Shown here in pieces: positions 34,276 to 35,405 of a DNA stretch of 35,405 bases (positions within the stretch are counted from its first letter, which is position 1; each line of letters begins with the position of its first letter). The DNA comes from CAYLYM01 sp964387645 (GTDB lineage Bacteria; Calditrichota; Calditrichia; RBG-13-44-9). The DNA lies in assembly GCA_964387645.1 (NCBI GenBank), contig CAYLYM010000029.1:1-35405 (forward strand), written 5' to 3'. Below the pieces are notes generated by a model. That model saw nothing but the letters and a program-made list of their open reading frames with translations. It was not told where the DNA came from and made no database searches. Made by a program: the position numbers and the translations under genes.

Positions 34276-35405
34276 ATGAAAAAATTAAAGTTTATTGTTA
34301 TTTTATTGGCATTAACAAATTTTTATCAAGTATTATACGGCCAATTTTTTTCACCATCTGTATTCCGAAACTCCTTTTTAATGGCCCCGGCCAGTGTTTA
34401 CCAAGAAGGGCTGGTTGGTTTTGTGAATCCAGCAAATTTGCATTTTATTAGCAGAATGGAAACCCGCTTATATTGGAACACGGCGGGTTCTTCCAATGGT
34501 TCGGTGAACGATGCTGGCTTTTTTACCGGAATAAAGGGCCTGGGATTCGGTCTTATTCGACAGAACTTCGGTGGCAGAAAATTTACAGATTATCGGATTT
34601 CAACAGGATTTGGTTCAGATGATTTTGCATTAGGCATTGGATATGGATGGTCAAGTCATGGTATTTGGGAGAAACGTATTACTCCAGGCGCAATAATCAG
34701 ACCGGGGAAATATTTATCATTAGGTTTGATAGGTAATTTTTCCGTCGAAAGTAATGCTAGAGCAGGTTTGGCAGAAATTGGTTTCCGTCCTTTTGGTACT
34801 CCAGCTATTACATTATTCACTGATGCATTTCTCCAAAAAGAAACGAGAGTATCGGACATGCTCTGGAGTGCTGGTTTAATTGCCGAAGTTTTACCGGGAG
34901 TTCATCTAATCGGCAGATATTTTAATGATTCCTCCATTCAGGTGGGTTTTTCATTAAATCTGGGCAGGTTTGGAGCTTCGGCGCAGGTTCATTATGGAAG
35001 TAATAAAAAACGCCAATATAACACTTACATGATTCGGGCTGGAGATTGGCGTCGTACGCCATTTTTGGAGATGATAAAAAAAGGAAATCGATTTCTTCCC
35101 ATGTCACTGAAAGGACGCGTTAAATATTTACGCTATGCTTTGTTTGATAAAAGCACTTTAAGATTTATGGATGTGTTGGAGAATATTCGCCGGGCTACAA
35201 AAGATCCACGAGTGAATACTATTGCTTTAAATTTATCCGGTTTGTTAATTCGCCCGGAACATGCCTGGGAAATCAGAGAAGAGCTTAAGATGGCCCAAAA
35301 AGCTGGCAAGCAGGTTGTTGCTTTTATTGATAATGCAGGTATGACTGGTTATCACCTGGCGAGCGTTGCTGATAAAATAGTTATGGATCCAGAAGGCAGT
35401 TTACT
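34276..35405 (+). CDS. SppA-type (S49) peptidase with N-terminal outer-membrane-barrel-like domain (3' end missing)
   Basis: The frame begins at ATG 34276 (GAGG at 34267-34270, 5 bases upstream) and is open at the right edge after 376 codons. Residues 1-22 are a signal peptide (ending QVLYG). Residues about 24-255 look like a beta-barrel: repeated amphipathic strands (FGLIRQNF, DFALGIGYGW, LSLGLIGNFSV, IQVGFSLNLG) and VGFVNPANLHFI (47-58), which recalls the NPA motif of PorV-type barrels. From about 283 the S49 protease fold begins: YLRYALFDKSTLRFMDVLENI, then DPRVNTIALNLSG (310-322), AWEIREELKMAQKAGKQVVAFID (330-352) and YHLASVADKIVMDPEGS, matching the N-terminal half of the long (67-kDa) SppA. 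The catalytic Lys and Ser lie beyond the window. Ordinary SppA has only a membrane anchor there, so the barrel segment is unusual. Confidence 0.75.
   Translation, partial: MKKLKFIVILLALTNFYQVLYGQFFSPSVFRNSFLMAPASVYQEGLVGFVNPANLHFISRMETRLYWNTAGSSNGSVNDAGFFTGIKGLGFGLIRQNFGGRKFTDYRISTGFGSDDFALGIGYGWSSHGIWEKRITPGAIIRPGKYLSLGLIGNFSVESNARAGLAEIGFRPFGTPAITLFTDAFLQKETRVSDMLWSAGLIAEVLPGVHLIGRYFNDSSIQVGFSLNLGRFGASAQVHYGSNKKRQYNTYMIRAGDWRRTPFLEMIKKGNRFLPMSLKGRVKYLRYALFDKSTLRFMDVLENIRRATKDPRVNTIALNLSGLLIRPEHAWEIREELKMAQKAGKQVVAFIDNAGMTGYHLASVADKIVMDPEGSL

Noticed and set aside
1..35405. CRISPR arrays, insertion sequences, prophage or defence genes
   Set aside because: No evenly spaced direct repeats, transposase, integrase, phage or nuclease-type genes are visible in any frame.

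Overview
This is a low-GC (AT-rich intergenes) chromosomal segment of a Gram-negative, diderm bacterium. The evidence is a lipid A gene cluster with a fused LpxC-FabZ, BamA, TamB and Skp, a TonB-dependent receptor with an N-terminal carboxypeptidase-regulatory-like domain, a PorV-type (UPF0164) outer-membrane barrel, a secreted protein with a FlgD/T9SS-like C-terminal domain, and a GWxTD-domain protein. Together these point to the FCB superphylum, most like Calditrichota/KSB1/Marinimicrobia-type lineages. Unlike typical Bacteroidota, most genes carry clear Shine-Dalgarno (SD) sequences, and two intergenes carry good sigma70-type promoter matches. The phylum assignment is an inference from gene content; no rRNA or tRNA gene is visible.

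Layout. 1-3.0 kb: 3' part of secD, then secF and a STAS-domain protein, ending at a strong intrinsic terminator that lies directly in front of the purA ribosome-binding site. 3.0-6.3 kb: purA, then a POT/MFS-like transporter with its own promoter. 6.5-7.4 kb: a DUF3078-like outer-membrane protein on the minus strand. 7.4-9.24 kb: a 1.84-kb AT-rich stretch without a credible gene, ending in a leader with two extended SD sequences. 9.24-15.6 kb: an outer-membrane/secretion triad (TonB-dependent receptor, 726-aa secreted protein with Cys residues and a FlgD-like tail, PorV-like barrel) closed by a strong terminator. 15.8-17.2 kb: GWxTD protein, followed by 740 bp of non-coding DNA with what looks like a decayed dispersed repeat. 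17.9-32.2 kb: an envelope-biogenesis cluster tamB-bamA-skp | terminator | lpxD, lpxC-fabZ, lpxA, octanoyltransferase (LipM/LipL type), dxr, rseP. 32.4-33.8 kb: a stand-alone MmgE/PrpD-family gene. 34.3-35.4 kb: the 5' part of an SppA-type S49 peptidase gene carrying an N-terminal outer-membrane-barrel-like domain, running off the window.

How the genes fit together. The Sec auxiliary motor (SecDF), chaperone Skp, BamA and TamB deliver and insert outer-membrane proteins. LpxD/LpxC/LpxA with FabZ make the lipid A precursor, Dxr feeds isoprenoid (undecaprenyl) synthesis, and RseP is the intramembrane protease of envelope stress signalling. FabZ, LpxA, LpxD and the octanoyltransferase all draw on the acyl-ACP pool, which may explain the lipoate gene embedded in this cluster. 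The products most in need of a function are the 9.2-15.6 kb triad and the barrel-SppA fusion. All but one of the genes are on the plus strand. I see no CRISPR array, insertion sequence, prophage or recognisable defence system.
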